64,000 nucleotides of DNA. It comes from Rhizobium sp. TH135. Its GTDB lineage: Bacteria > Pseudomonadota > Alphaproteobacteria > Rhizobiales > Rhizobiaceae. Shown piece after piece: positions 27,453-36,758 of this stretch. The stretch is taken from the NCBI RefSeq assembly GCF_002855515.1, contig NZ_PKRP01000004.1:62001-126000 (forward strand), written 5' to 3'. Position numbers and translations under genes: made by a program. Under the pieces are notes generated by a model. It was not told the DNA's origin, made no database searches, and was given only the letters and a program-made list of their open reading frames with translations. Positions within the stretch are counted from its first letter, which is position 1; each line of letters opens with the position of its first letter.

Positions 27453-28220
27453 TTATGTGTAGGATGCCGCCAGACCGCCGTCGATCGGCAGATTGATACC
27501 GTTCACCCAGCGGGCATCGTCCGAGCATAGGAAGAGCACGGGACCGGCGACTTCGTCGGCTAGCGCCGGACGCTTCATCCTGTGCGCATCAGCCTGGACG
27601 CGGTCCTGGCCGAGCATGGTCACGAAGTCACCGAGGATCGGTGTAAAGACCGGGCCGGGCGCCACCGAATTCATTCGGATGTCACGTTCCATGAAGAGGG
27701 CCTGGCTGCGCTTCATCGTCCAGACGATCAGGGCTTCCTTGAAATACTGGTAGCAGGTTTCCTGCGGCACAGGGTTTGCTGTAAGCCAGGCATGGCCCTC
27801 TGCGAAGCTCGTGGTGTCGGCAAGCGCCTTGTGCTGCTCGACGCGCTTCGGCCATTCTGCGCCGAGGATCGAGGCGAAATTGACAATGGACGAGCCCTTC
27901 GGCATGCGCTCGATCAAGGCTTCCGTCAGATGCCGAAGACCGAGAAAGTTGACGCGGGCGACGAGATCTTTATCGGCGGTGCCGGGAACGCCCGCAGCAT
28001 TGACGAGCGCATCGATGCGGGCGGGGACCTGGGCAAGCACTGCATTGATGGCCGTCGGATCGGCGAGATCGATCTTGATGAAGCCGTCGAGTGTCAGCAT
28101 CGCGTCGTTGCGATCAACCCCGATGACGGTTGCGCCGCGAAAGCGGGCGAGGCGGGCGACTTCACCGCCGATACCCGACGAGACGCCAGTGATGACGATT
28201 GTTTTTCCTGCGAGATTCAT
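27453..28220 (-). CDS. calA: Coniferyl-alcohol dehydrogenase-like short-chain dehydrogenase
   Basis: A 255-residue short-chain dehydrogenase. GVSSGIGGEVARL is the NAD(P) loop (residues 11-23). CYQYFKEALIVWTMKRSQ carries the catalytic YxxxK in the YFKEA form, and MNSVAPGPVFTPIL and WVNGINLPIDGGLA match the CalA subfamily closely. CalA oxidises coniferyl alcohol to coniferyl aldehyde. Start ATG 28220 is preceded by AGGGAAAC. It lies 88 nt after the aldehyde dehydrogenase gene, and the pair suits oxidation of an aromatic alcohol to the acid. Subfamily call is from remembered sequence. Confidence 0.82.
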   Translation of the reverse strand: MNLAGKTIVITGVSSGIGGEVARLARFRGATVIGVDRNDAMLTLDGFIKIDLADPTAINAVLAQVPARIDALVNAAGVPGTADKDLVARVNFLGLRHLTEALIERMPKGSSIVNFASILGAEWPKRVEQHKALADTTSFAEGHAWLTANPVPQETCYQYFKEALIVWTMKRSQALFMERDIRMNSVAPGPVFTPILGDFVTMLGQDRVQADAHRMKRPALADEVAGPVLFLCSDDARWVNGINLPIDGGLAASYT

Positions 28221-28308
28221 GGTCGTGTTTCCCTGAGGTTGTGCTTGATCGCGTCCGTCCGCACGAAGGCGGACGGGGATCACCAATGCTTGTGTTCGGC
28301 GTGATTGA

Positions 28309-29781
28309 TCAGAAGGGATAAGGTGTCGCGGCCTTCTTCACCGAGACCCATTGCCACTGGGTGAACTCTTCGATGTCTGCCGGGCCGCCGACACGGGTGC
28401 CATTGCCGGACTTTCCGCGGCCGCCGAAGGGCGCGTAGGGGCCGCCATTGACCGTCTGGTCGTTAATGTGGAGCTGTCCGACATTCAGCTCGTCACCCAC
28501 AGCCATGGCGCGCCCGAGATTGTTCGAGATCACGCCGGCTGCCAGCCCATAGTCTGACCGGTTGGCGAGTTCGACTGCTTCCTCATCCATCTTGAACGAG
28601 ACGATGCAGGCCACCGGCCCGAAGACCTCTTCCTCAAAGGCCAGCATGCCCGGCTTGACGCCCGAGAGCACGGTTGCGGCATAGAAGCGACCGTCATGCG
28701 TGCCGCCGGCGAGTAGCTTCGCCCCCTTGGCCACGGCATCGTCAACGATCTTCTGGATCGCGTCGACCTGGCTGTCGGAGATGATCGGCCCGAGCGCCAC
28801 CTGCCTGGTCGAGGGATCGCCGGCTGGCAGGTGTTGCGCCTTGGTGACGAGGCGCTCGGTGATCGCAGCTTCGATTTTTTCATCGACCAGGATCAGTCCG
28901 GTTGCCATGCAGATCTGGCCCTGATGCAGGAATGTGCCCCAGGCGGCATTGGAGGCTGCCACATCGAGATCGGCGTCATCCAGAATGACGAGGGCATTCT
29001 TGCCGCCGAGTTCGAGCTGAACGCGCTTGAGGTGACGGCCGCAGATCTCACCCACCTTGGAGCCGCCACGGGCCGAGCCGGTGAAGGAGACCATGGCAAT
29101 GTTCGGATCGCTGCAGAGGGCCTCACCGGCATCCGCGCCGCCCGGCACGACATGCAGGACACCCTTAGGGAGGCCGGCCTCCTCGAAGATACGGGCGATG
29201 ATGATGCCACCGGAGATCGGCGTTCGCGGATCCGGCTTGTGCACCACAGTGTTTCCAAGCGCGATTGCGGCCGCGATCGAGCGCACGGAGAGGACGAGCG
29301 GAAAATTGAACGGAGAGATGACGCCGACCACGCCATGCGGCACGCGCCGGGCATAATTTGTCCGATCATCCATGCCGGGCAGGAACATGCCTGACGGCTG
29401 CATCGCGAGCGAAGCAGCATGGCGGATGAAGAGCGTGCCGTGTTCGATCTCGATCATCGCCTTTGGATGGATGGAGCCGGATTCCTGCATGATCCAGGCC
29501 GCCAGCTCCTCGCCATTCTGCTCCAGAAGGTCTGCGGCACGATTGAGGATCGCGGCGCGCTCTGCGGGCAGGGTCTTGGCCCAGGTCTTCTGTGCGGCTT
29601 TGGCCAGCTTGGCGGCACGGGCGATATCCGCCGGACCGCAGAGACCGACAGCGGCCAGGACATTACCATTGGCTGGATCGGTCACATTGAGCGTTCCTGC
29701 CATGGTCTCCTGCCATTCGGAGATATAGGCGAGGCCACCCCAGCGGCCGGTGTCCAGGAATTTCGGTGCGTGCATATTCAT
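28309..29781 (-). CDS. Aromatic aldehyde dehydrogenase (benzaldehyde/coniferaldehyde type)
   Basis: A 490-residue aldehyde dehydrogenase. SPFNFPLVLSVRSIAAAIALGNTVVHKPDPRTP is typical of the benzaldehyde/vanillin dehydrogenase branch. Catalytic Glu is in VQLELGGKNALV and nucleophilic Cys in FLHQGQICMATG. It is the first gene downstream of a sigma-54 promoter and ahead of the coniferyl-alcohol dehydrogenase, so the likely reaction is coniferyl aldehyde to ferulate or a similar aromatic aldehyde oxidation. Substrate is inference. Confidence 0.88.
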   Translation of the reverse strand: MNMHAPKFLDTGRWGGLAYISEWQETMAGTLNVTDPANGNVLAAVGLCGPADIARAAKLAKAAQKTWAKTLPAERAAILNRAADLLEQNGEELAAWIMQESGSIHPKAMIEIEHGTLFIRHAASLAMQPSGMFLPGMDDRTNYARRVPHGVVGVISPFNFPLVLSVRSIAAAIALGNTVVHKPDPRTPISGGIIIARIFEEAGLPKGVLHVVPGGADAGEALCSDPNIAMVSFTGSARGGSKVGEICGRHLKRVQLELGGKNALVILDDADLDVAASNAAWGTFLHQGQICMATGLILVDEKIEAAITERLVTKAQHLPAGDPSTRQVALGPIISDSQVDAIQKIVDDAVAKGAKLLAGGTHDGRFYAATVLSGVKPGMLAFEEEVFGPVACIVSFKMDEEAVELANRSDYGLAAGVISNNLGRAMAVGDELNVGQLHINDQTVNGGPYAPFGGRGKSGNGTRVGGPADIEEFTQWQWVSVKKAATPYPF

Positions 29782-29926
29782 TGTTCAGGGCCTCCAGTCC
29801 CATGGTTGGGAGGTCCGCGCAAAGCTTCGCCGTCATGAGATCGGCCCGTGTTGAAACCGCTCATCCCATCTCAGCTGATCGATGCGTCCTCCGTGCCACC
29901 TCCTCAAGTGGCTCGAACAAGTCATC

Positions 29927-29941
29927 GCAAGGTATGTGCCA
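29927..29941 (-). promoter_or_regulatory. Sigma-54 (-24/-12) promoter of the aromatic alcohol operon
   Basis: On the minus strand the sequence TGGCACATACCTTGC (29941 down to 29927) matches the consensus TGGCAC-N5-TTGC exactly. It points toward the aldehyde dehydrogenase gene, whose start is 146 bp downstream, and lies between it and an XylR-type sigma-54 activator. Confidence 0.85.
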
Positions 29942-30051
29942 ATTGCTGTCCAGACTGGTGCCGGTCGCTTCTGAACGTCGAAATATCTGGAAAATACAAT
30001 GGAATAGGTCGCACCCGCTCTGCGCTTCTTGTGTGGCCGACTTGGATTGCA

Positions 30052-30073
30052 GATTTCATAAAATGGTGAAATC
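30052..30073. promoter_or_regulatory. Upstream activator site candidate for the XylR-type regulator
   Basis: gatttca (30052-30058) and tgaaatc (30067-30073) form a 7-bp inverted repeat with an 8-nt centre. It lies 111-132 bp upstream of the sigma-54 -24 element, the usual distance for an enhancer-binding protein site, and just ahead of the activator gene itself. The rest of 29782-30105 (324 bp) holds the promoter and leader, and no gene. Confidence 0.5.
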
Positions 30074-30105
30074 ATGAGAAAAGTCTGAAAACACATGAAG
30101 TCGAT

Positions 30106-31899
30106 ATGACCTCTCCCAAACCGCCCAAGCTCGTTTCTCTTGCCGATGTGTCGAAGTCGACGGGCAAGATGTTGTCCAGGGGCGCGTTCAGCGAGCTCGA
30201 TACCGGGGCCTCGCCGACCCTTTCGGAACTGACCGAGGCGCTCCATTTTGCCTTGGGCGACGGCCGGATCTGGCTCAACGACCAGCGCATGGTTCTGATG
30301 CAGAGCCAGGTTCTCGGTCGATTGCGTCAGGAGATCATCGACGCCTTCGGGATGGAAGCCGCAAAGGGCATCTTCATGCGCGTCGGTTACATGCAGGGCG
30401 TGCGGGATGCCGAACTGATCTTGAAACGCTTTCCGTACCAGGACCTCACCCATGCTCTCGCCGCAGGACCGCGCGTCCATACCCTCGAGGGCTTCGTCAA
30501 GGTCGAGACCAAGCAGTTCGAATTCGACAGCGACAAGGGACGCTATTTCGGCGAGTTCTATTGGTACGACTCCTCAGAAGCCGGTGAGCATATCGCGCAT
30601 CATGGCCTGGCGAGCGAGCCGGTCTGCTGGATGCAGACCGGTTATCCCAGCGGCTACACCAGCACGCTGTTCGGCCGGCCTGTGATTTTTCGCGAGATCG
30701 AATGCTCCGGCATGGGGGCGTCACGCTGTTACGTCGTCGGCCAGAATGCCGAGGAATGGGGAGAGGACGCACCCGAACGGGCCTATCTCGGCCTCGAATG
30801 GCCACGGTCGCGGCGCACTGCGCGCAGCCGCTCGAAAAAAGCGCAACGAGGCGATGACCGCGCCTCCGCGAATCCGGCGCCGACCACCGGTGGCGACCCG
30901 GTCGTGGGCGTTTCCGCCAGTTTCCTGCGCGCGCGACTGATGGTGGAGAAGGTGGCCGACACGGAGGCGACTGTTCTGCTGGTCGGAGAATCCGGTGTCG
31001 GCAAAGAACTGTTTTCCCAACAATTGCACCGGCTGAGCCACCGCGCGACCAAGCCGTTTGTCGCACTCAACTGCGCCGCCATTCCCGACACCTTGGTGGA
31101 ATCGGAACTCTTCGGCGTCGAGAAGGGCGCCTTTACCGGCGCTGTTGCCTCCCGTCCCGGCTATTTCGAGCGTGCGGCCGGCGGAACGCTCTTCCTCGAC
31201 GAGATCGCATCGCTGGCCTATGCCGCGCAGGGCAAGCTGCTTCGCGCCATCCAGGAGCGGGTGATCGAGCGCGTCGGCGGTTCGAAAACGGTCGCAGCCG
31301 ATGTCAGGGTCATCGCGGCCTCGAACGTCGATCTTGCCGACGAAGTTCGAGCCGGGCGCTTCCGCCAGGACCTCTATTTCCGTCTCTGCGTCTTCCCGAT
31401 ATCCATTCCGCCGCTTCGCGAGCGGCGGGACGATATCCCCCTGCTCGTCGATCATTTCCTGCGCCTGTTCCGCGAGCGGCACCGCCGCCAGGTGGTTGGC
31501 CTGACTCGCCGCGCCATGGATGCGTTGCTTGCCTACGACTTCCCCGGCAATATCCGCGAACTGCAGAATCTGATCGAGCGCGGCGTGATCTTTGCAGAAC
31601 CCGGCGGGTTTATCGATCTGCAGCACATCTTCACAGCCAATGAACCACTGCCGTCGTCGCATCCGTCGCTGACGCGCGAAGGCCGCTTGATCTATGGCCA
31701 GCCCAGCCTGTCGCAAGCAGCAATCACGCCTGATTTCCTGCAGTCATCCTCACACATCCGATCTGCCGAGCTCGATCTCTACCGTCAGGCCCTCAACGCC
31801 CATCGTGGCAATGTCTCGGCTGCCGCCCGAAGCCTCGGCATCTCGCGTGCAAAGCTCGAATACCGGCTCCGAAAGAACGGCATCTACGACAAGGATTGA
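30106..31899 (+). CDS. XylR/DmpR-type sigma-54-dependent activator
   Basis: A 597-residue activator. The N-terminal region (about 30-215) is the XylR_N and V4R aromatic sensor ([86 protein letters not shown]). The AAA+ domain (about 265-500) has Walker A GESGVGKE, the sigma-54 contact loop GAFTGA (about 341) and Walker [11 protein letters not shown] Fis-type helix-turn-helix ends the protein ([26 protein letters not shown]). It should sense an aromatic alcohol or phenol directly and activate the divergent dehydrogenase operon. Confidence 0.93.
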   Translation: MTSPKPPKLVSLADVSKSTGKMLSRGAFSELDTGASPTLSELTEALHFALGDGRIWLNDQRMVLMQSQVLGRLRQEIIDAFGMEAAKGIFMRVGYMQGVRDAELILKRFPYQDLTHALAAGPRVHTLEGFVKVETKQFEFDSDKGRYFGEFYWYDSSEAGEHIAHHGLASEPVCWMQTGYPSGYTSTLFGRPVIFREIECSGMGASRCYVVGQNAEEWGEDAPERAYLGLEWPRSRRTARSRSKKAQRGDDRASANPAPTTGGDPVVGVSASFLRARLMVEKVADTEATVLLVGESGVGKELFSQQLHRLSHRATKPFVALNCAAIPDTLVESELFGVEKGAFTGAVASRPGYFERAAGGTLFLDEIASLAYAAQGKLLRAIQERVIERVGGSKTVAADVRVIAASNVDLADEVRAGRFRQDLYFRLCVFPISIPPLRERRDDIPLLVDHFLRLFRERHRRQVVGLTRRAMDALLAYDFPGNIRELQNLIERGVIFAEPGGFIDLQHIFTANEPLPSSHPSLTREGRLIYGQPSLSQAAITPDFLQSSSHIRSAELDLYRQALNAHRGNVSAAARSLGISRAKLEYRLRKNGIYDKD

Positions 31900-31992
31900 C
31901 TTGGCCTGTGTGCAGCGAGGTGACATGAGCGATGGCCAGTCATGCACCGACCGCCTTCATCGGCGAGGGTCGGCTTGTGACGGGAGCGGGGC

Positions 31993-32511
31993 TCAGACGC
32001 GTTGATAGCTGCGTCGATAATAGAGCAGCGCCTCGGCGTCTTGGCCGTCGTGAATGCCTTCGACCGTGCAATACAGCACGCGATGGGTTCCGATGTCGCA
32101 TTGCTCGGTGATCCGGCAATCGAAGGAGACGAGGGCATCCTTCAAGACCGGTGCGCCTGTCACGCCGGCTTCCCATTCAGCGGCAGCGAAGCGCTCGTCG
32201 ACCGGCGTCTTCCCACCGAAAAGCCCCGACAACGCTTCGTGTTCGCTCGAAAGCACGTTCACGCAGACGACTGCGTTCTGCATCACGGTGTCGAAGACGG
32301 ATGCGGTTCGGTTCAGGCAGATCAAGAGCGTGGCCGGACTGTCGGTGACGCTGCAGACGGCGGTTGCCGCAAAGCCAGCACGGCCGGCGGGCCCATCCGT
32401 GGTGATGATGTTCACGGCGGCAGCCATCTTCGCCATGCCGTCGCGAAAGGCCTCGCGACTGATCGGGGCAATGGCTTCGAGCGGTGCATTGAAGCTTGGG
32501 ATGCTGTTCAT
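31993..32511 (-). CDS. Flavin reductase, RutF/HpaC family
   Basis: A 172-residue FMN reductase-like protein (REAFRDGMAKMAAAVNIITTDGPAGRAGFAATAVCSVTDSPATLLICLNRTASVFDTVMQNAVVCVNVLS). It supplies reduced flavin to a two-component monooxygenase; a RutA-type enzyme is encoded at 40556. I prefer ATG 32511 because AAAGGA sits 8 nt upstream; ATG 32520 has its purine tract abutting the start codon. It is the last gene of the minus-strand ABC-amidase operon, 47 nt after the amidase. In E. coli rutA and rutF share one operon; here they lie in opposite arms. Confidence 0.85.
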   Translation of the reverse strand: MNSIPSFNAPLEAIAPISREAFRDGMAKMAAAVNIITTDGPAGRAGFAATAVCSVTDSPATLLICLNRTASVFDTVMQNAVVCVNVLSSEHEALSGLFGGKTPVDERFAAAEWEAGVTGAPVLKDALVSFDCRITEQCDIGTHRVLYCTVEGIHDGQDAEALLYYRRSYQRV

Positions 32512-32558
32512 GGGGGTCATCCTTTCAGGCTTGAGGGGCAATCTTCTGTTCTGGTTCA

Positions 32559-33980
32559 TCACGCCGCCGCAGACCGGCTGTGAATGTCCGGTGCGAATGC
32601 GGGCAGCGCCAGGACCTGTTCGAGGCGGCGCGCCACGCTCGCTGCCAGATCCTCGCGCCAGGGCCGTGCAATGACCTGGATGGCAATCGGCAGGCCCTCG
32701 GGAGACGCGGCCACAGGAAGCGTCACGACGGGCAGGCCGAGAAAACTGAAGGGGCGGGTGAAGGAGGTCATGGCGCTGACCACGCCGTTCATCTTCGGGC
32801 TCGCGCCGATATCGACGTCGCTGGAGAGCGGCGGAAGAAACGGCATCGCGGGCGCGATAAGGACGTCAGCGTCGCCGAATGCTTCGTTCAAATATCTCTC
32901 GAGCATGACGGCCCGCATCTGCAGCGCTCGCAGATAAATCGGCGCCGGGATCGCCAGAGACTGCGACAGCCGCATGCGGATCTGCGGACCGTAGTCTTCG
33001 GGCCTCTCCCGCATCCAGTCGAAATGAACCGTGCCCGCTTCGGCCATGGCAACGACATTGGCGAGTTCGGCGACAGACGGCATGTCGATGCCCTTCGTCC
33101 GAGCGACAAGGCCGACTTCCTTCGCCAGCACATCTGAGGTGTTTTCCACCGCGGCGCCGACCACCTCATCCAGTCCGGTCTCGAACAGTCCGCCCAGAAT
33201 GCCGACCCGGAGTGACCTAAGGTCGTCGTGCAGCGCTGCAGGCGGAGGAGTGTCCACGCATGTCGTGTCTCGCCCATCCGCGCCGGCAATGATCTGCAAA
33301 AGGAGATAGGCATCGTCTACGCTGCGCGCCAGCGGCCCGACGCAATCCTGCGAGAAGGAGAGGGGCATCACACCATGTCGGCTGACACGACCCTGTGTCG
33401 GCTTGATGCCGACGACACCGCAGCAGGCGGCCGGCAGGCGGATGGAGCCGCCCGTGTCGGAGCCGAGTGCTGCAAGCACCACGCCACCACCGACGGCCGA
33501 CCCACTGCCCGAAGAGGATCCCCCGGTGATCCTGGCCGGATCGATCGGGTTCAGCGCCCGCCCGTGATGAAAGTTGTGACCAGTCGGCCCCATGGCGAAT
33601 TCGCTCATGTTCAGCCGTCCGATCGACACCGCCCCGGCTTCTTCCAGCCGCTGCATCACCGTCGAGGTCTCGGTCGCCACATGTGATGCGCGGATCTTCG
33701 ATCCGCATCCGGTGACGAAGCCTTTGCGGTCATACATGTCCTTGTGAGCCAGGGGCACGCCGTGAAGCAACCCCGTCGCGGCACCCCGTGCCAGCGTCTC
33801 GTCCGCCTGACGAGCAGCTTGCAACGCCGCCTCTTCCTCGATTTCGATGAAGGCGTTGAGCCTGCTGTGGCTCGATTTTGCCCGTTCGATGGCGGCTTTG
33901 CTCAGCTCCAACGCGCTGATGCGTCGCTCTTGGATGGCTGTGGCCGCTTCCTTCAGTGATGTCGGATTGTCGAGGCTCAT
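32559..33980 (-). CDS. Amidase-signature family hydrolase
   Basis: A 473-residue amidase with the Ser-cisSer-Lys triad: Lys in GVPLAHKDMYD, cis-Ser in RITGGSSSGSGSAV and nucleophilic Ser in GSDTGGSIRLPAACCG. It is close in layout to GatA and to catabolic amidases such as AtzE. The start at 33980 overlaps the stop of the 67-residue gene (ATGA, 33977-33980), so the two are made together, as expected for a two-subunit amidase. It probably cleaves an amide, ureide or carbamoyl intermediate of the compound imported by the operon's transporter. Confidence 0.88.
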   Translation of the reverse strand: MSLDNPTSLKEAATAIQERRISALELSKAAIERAKSSHSRLNAFIEIEEEAALQAARQADETLARGAATGLLHGVPLAHKDMYDRKGFVTGCGSKIRASHVATETSTVMQRLEEAGAVSIGRLNMSEFAMGPTGHNFHHGRALNPIDPARITGGSSSGSGSAVGGGVVLAALGSDTGGSIRLPAACCGVVGIKPTQGRVSRHGVMPLSFSQDCVGPLARSVDDAYLLLQIIAGADGRDTTCVDTPPPAALHDDLRSLRVGILGGLFETGLDEVVGAAVENTSDVLAKEVGLVARTKGIDMPSVAELANVVAMAEAGTVHFDWMRERPEDYGPQIRMRLSQSLAIPAPIYLRALQMRAVMLERYLNEAFGDADVLIAPAMPFLPPLSSDVDIGASPKMNGVVSAMTSFTRPFSFLGLPVVTLPVAASPEGLPIAIQVIARPWREDLAASVARRLEQVLALPAFAPDIHSRSAAA

Positions 33981-34180
33981 CGATCTGCCTCCCCCCGCAG
34001 GATCCTGTCGAAGGCGGCCGGCTCTACGTTGAAGAGATTGCCGATTGCGCCCTCCTCGATAGGAGCGATCGCGGTGGAATCCCTTTGCAACTCGCCGACC
34101 ATGGCCAGAAGCTCCGGATCGATGGCGGCCCGTCCCCAATAGGCATGGGAGAGCGCCTTCATGACGTCCTGGAGATCCAT
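33977..34180 (-). CDS. Small protein coupled to the amidase, possible GatC/AtzG-like subunit
   Basis: A 67-residue acidic protein (begins MDLQDVMKALSHAYWGRAAI, ends FDRILRGEADR) with predicted helices and no membrane segment or signal peptide. Its start overlaps the permease stop and its stop overlaps the amidase start, both by ATGA, so it is almost certainly translated. I do not recognise the family. Size and position match the small partner subunits GatC and AtzG, which stabilise GatA-type amidases, but I see no clear sequence motif of either. Partner role is inference. Confidence 0.7.
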   Translation of the reverse strand: MDLQDVMKALSHAYWGRAAIDPELLAMVGELQRDSTAIAPIEEGAIGNLFNVEPAAFDRILRGEADR

Positions 34181-35190
34181 CAGCTGAAATCCTGCGGTTG
34201 GCGGTTGCGGACCAACTGGCTCAACGACACCGCGATCACGAGCGCCCCGCCATAGAAAAGGTTCTGCACATAGGCATCAGCGCCCAGCATCGTCAGTCCG
34301 GTGATCCCCGTGACCAGGAAGTAGACGCTGATCACGGCACCAAAGGCGTTGAAGCGTCCGGGCGAGATCGTCGTGGCCCCCAGGAAGGCGGCGGCGAAGG
34401 CCGGCAGCAGAAGGTTGAGGCCGGACAGTGGATCGGCCGAGCCGGTCATGCCGGCATAGAGCACGCCGGCAAAGGCCGAGATGAGGCCGGAAAAGACGAA
34501 GGATGTGGCGCGCACGCGGTCGACATTGATGCCGTTCAGGCGTGACACTTCACGACCGCGACCGACGAAGAGCAGCTTGCGCCCCGGGATCGTGTATTCC
34601 AGCACATACCAGATGATGGCAGCGAGGATCAGCGCGTAGAAGAAGGCCAGCGGGATGCCGAGGAAACGGTTGATGATGACCCATTCCACGAGGCCCATCG
34701 AGACGCCCGATATCGTCTGGCTGTTGCTGATCCAGAGGATCAGGCCATTGACGAAGGTCCCGATCCCAAGCGTGACGATCAGCGAGTGGATGCGGAAATA
34801 AAGGACGAAGAAGGCGTTTGCCGCACCGATCACCACCCCGCTCAAAAGCGCGACGACCACGACCGGAACGATTGGCCAGCCGAGCTTCACGTTCAGGACC
34901 GCAATCAGCATGCAGCTCATGGTGAGTGTCGAGGCGCCCGACAGGTCGAAGTCACCGGAGGTGAGGGGGATGATGATGGCCAGCGTCAGAACGACGAGGA
35001 TCGCCTGGGAGCCGAACAGGGTGGAGAAGCTGCGCCAACTCAGGAAGGAATCCGGCATCAGGATCCCAAAGATGACGATGAGCAGAAGCCAGGCGGCAAC
35101 GAGCGCAAAGCGTTCGGCTTCCGTCTTCAGCGTGAAGCGGCTCTTCGGCTTGGAAAGGGTGGGTGTCGTAGAGATGTCGAGCGTCGTCAT
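34180..35190 (-). CDS. Ribose-type ABC transporter permease
   Basis: A 336-residue membrane protein of the BPD_transp_2/RbsC family (FGSQAILVVLTLAIIIPLTSGDFDLSGASTLTMSCMLIAVL, HSLIVTLGIGTFVNGLILWISNSQTI, VGRGREVSRLNGINVDRVRATSFVFSGLISAFAGVLYAGMTGSADP). Start ATG 35190 overlaps the ATPase stop (ATGA, 35187-35190). It imports the ligand of the binding protein at 36759. Despite the sugar-type family, the operon's enzymes suggest a nitrogenous ligand. Confidence 0.9.
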   Translation of the reverse strand: MTTLDISTTPTLSKPKSRFTLKTEAERFALVAAWLLLIVIFGILMPDSFLSWRSFSTLFGSQAILVVLTLAIIIPLTSGDFDLSGASTLTMSCMLIAVLNVKLGWPIVPVVVVALLSGVVIGAANAFFVLYFRIHSLIVTLGIGTFVNGLILWISNSQTISGVSMGLVEWVIINRFLGIPLAFFYALILAAIIWYVLEYTIPGRKLLFVGRGREVSRLNGINVDRVRATSFVFSGLISAFAGVLYAGMTGSADPLSGLNLLLPAFAAAFLGATTISPGRFNAFGAVISVYFLVTGITGLTMLGADAYVQNLFYGGALVIAVSLSQLVRNRQPQDFS

Positions 35191-36734
35191 TCTGCAGCCT
35201 CCGCTTGATGGCTGTGGAAACAGGCTTCGGTGATGGATTTGCGGGAAATTTCGGATCCCTTGAGCTCGAAGACCGGACGTCCACGGGAAAAGACGATGAC
35301 CCGGTCGCAAATCTGCTCAAGCTGTTCATTGTCGGTCGAGGCGCAGAGAATGGCAGTCCCCTCTGCCGCTGCCCGATCGAGCGCCTTGAAGATCTGCTGG
35401 CGCGCGCCGAAATCCACGCCCTGGGTTGGCTCGTCGAGCATCAGCAGTTTCGGCTTGATCTGCAGCCACTTGGCCAGCAGCACCTTCTGCTGATTGCCGC
35501 CTGACAGGGAGCCGAGGTTCAATTGCGGGTTCTGCGGCCGGACATCGTAGATCTGGCCGAGACGGCCCGCCTCTCGCATCATTCGGCCGCGATCGAGGCC
35601 ATAGGGTTTCAACATCCCGTTCAGGACCGGCAGCGTGATGTTGTCCGTTACCGACAGGCTTCCGATGCCGGCGGAGCCCAGCCGGTCACCGGGGAGAAAG
35701 GCGATACCGAGCTTTTGCGCCATAAGGGGGGAGATGGCTGAGAGGGAGAGGGTCTGGCTATCGATCGAGATCGTGCCGGAGCCGCGCATCGCCCCGTAAA
35801 GCAGGTAGGGAACCGATGCGAAACCCGAGCCGATCAGACCGGTCACCCCCAGGGTTTCGCCCTCACGGATCTCGAAGTCGAAGCCGGGTGACTTGCCGTC
35901 GCTCAAGTCGCGCACCCGCACCGCAGCCGGTATGCCCTCCGCGGCCATCCGTTTCTTTTCGAAATGGTCGATCCGCGTGCCGACGATGGTATCCAGAATG
36001 GACTGGCGCTCCGCGGTGCGGGTGTCGAGGATGTCGACAAGCTCGCCGTCGCGCAGCACGGCAACGCGGTCGGTGATATCAAGCACTTCGTCGATGTCAT
36101 GGGTGACAATCACCACGGAGGCGCCGGTCCGCACGATGGACCGTATGAGGGTGAAGAGCCTCTGCACGTCCTCGGCCGGGAGAAAAGGCGTCGGCTCGTC
36201 CAGAACGAGGATGCCTTCACCGCCGTGTCCGGCATCCGAGGCCCGCAGATCCTCGAATGCCCTGATTATCGCGACGAAGGCCCGCTCCACGGGCGGCAGG
36301 CTGGCGACGGTGGCGAAAGGATCGATATCGAGGCCGAATTCCGAGAACAGGGCCGAAATCGCCTTCGCCTCGCGCTTCCAGTTCACCAGCCAGGGCGTCT
36401 TCTGGCCCAGTGCCGTCACGCGCATGTTTTCCATGACGGTCAGCGAGGAAACCAGCCCGAGATGCTGGTGGACGAAGGCCACGCCACGCTTCTTGATGTC
36501 CATCGGGTCAAGCGGCAGGGGCAGCGTCTGGCCCCAAAGAACCACTTCGCTGCCCTCTTCCGGCTGGTGGAAGCCGGCAAGGACCTTGATCATCGTCGAC
36601 TTGCCGGAGCCGTTCTGGCCCAGCAGGCCGAAGACCTCGCCGCGGCGGATGGAAAGCGATACGCCCTTGAGCGCATAGTAGCTCCCAAACCGCATGCGAA
36701 TGTTGTTCATCCTGAGCACAGCATTCTCGGTCAT
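35187..36734 (-). CDS. Ribose-type ABC transporter ATPase with two ATP domains
   Basis: A 515-residue protein of the RbsA family. Domain 1 has Walker A GQNGSGKST and Walker B ILVLDEPTPFLP. Domain 2 has the usual degenerate Walker A region GVTGLIGSGFASV, signature LSGGNQQKVLLAKWL and Walker B LLMLDEPTQGVD. It starts 24 nt after the binding-protein gene and energises the following permease. Confidence 0.92.
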   Translation of the reverse strand: MTENAVLRMNNIRMRFGSYYALKGVSLSIRRGEVFGLLGQNGSGKSTMIKVLAGFHQPEEGSEVVLWGQTLPLPLDPMDIKKRGVAFVHQHLGLVSSLTVMENMRVTALGQKTPWLVNWKREAKAISALFSEFGLDIDPFATVASLPPVERAFVAIIRAFEDLRASDAGHGGEGILVLDEPTPFLPAEDVQRLFTLIRSIVRTGASVVIVTHDIDEVLDITDRVAVLRDGELVDILDTRTAERQSILDTIVGTRIDHFEKKRMAAEGIPAAVRVRDLSDGKSPGFDFEIREGETLGVTGLIGSGFASVPYLLYGAMRGSGTISIDSQTLSLSAISPLMAQKLGIAFLPGDRLGSAGIGSLSVTDNITLPVLNGMLKPYGLDRGRMMREAGRLGQIYDVRPQNPQLNLGSLSGGNQQKVLLAKWLQIKPKLLMLDEPTQGVDFGARQQIFKALDRAAAEGTAILCASTDNEQLEQICDRVIVFSRGRPVFELKGSEISRKSITEACFHSHQAEAAE

Positions 36735-36758
36735 CGCGCGGCTCCCGATGTGGCTGGG

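Noticed and set aside
29891..29899. A second TGGCAC on the minus strand near the sigma-54 promoter
   Set aside because: The -12 element at the required spacing is ACGC rather than TTGC; only the 29927-29941 site fits.
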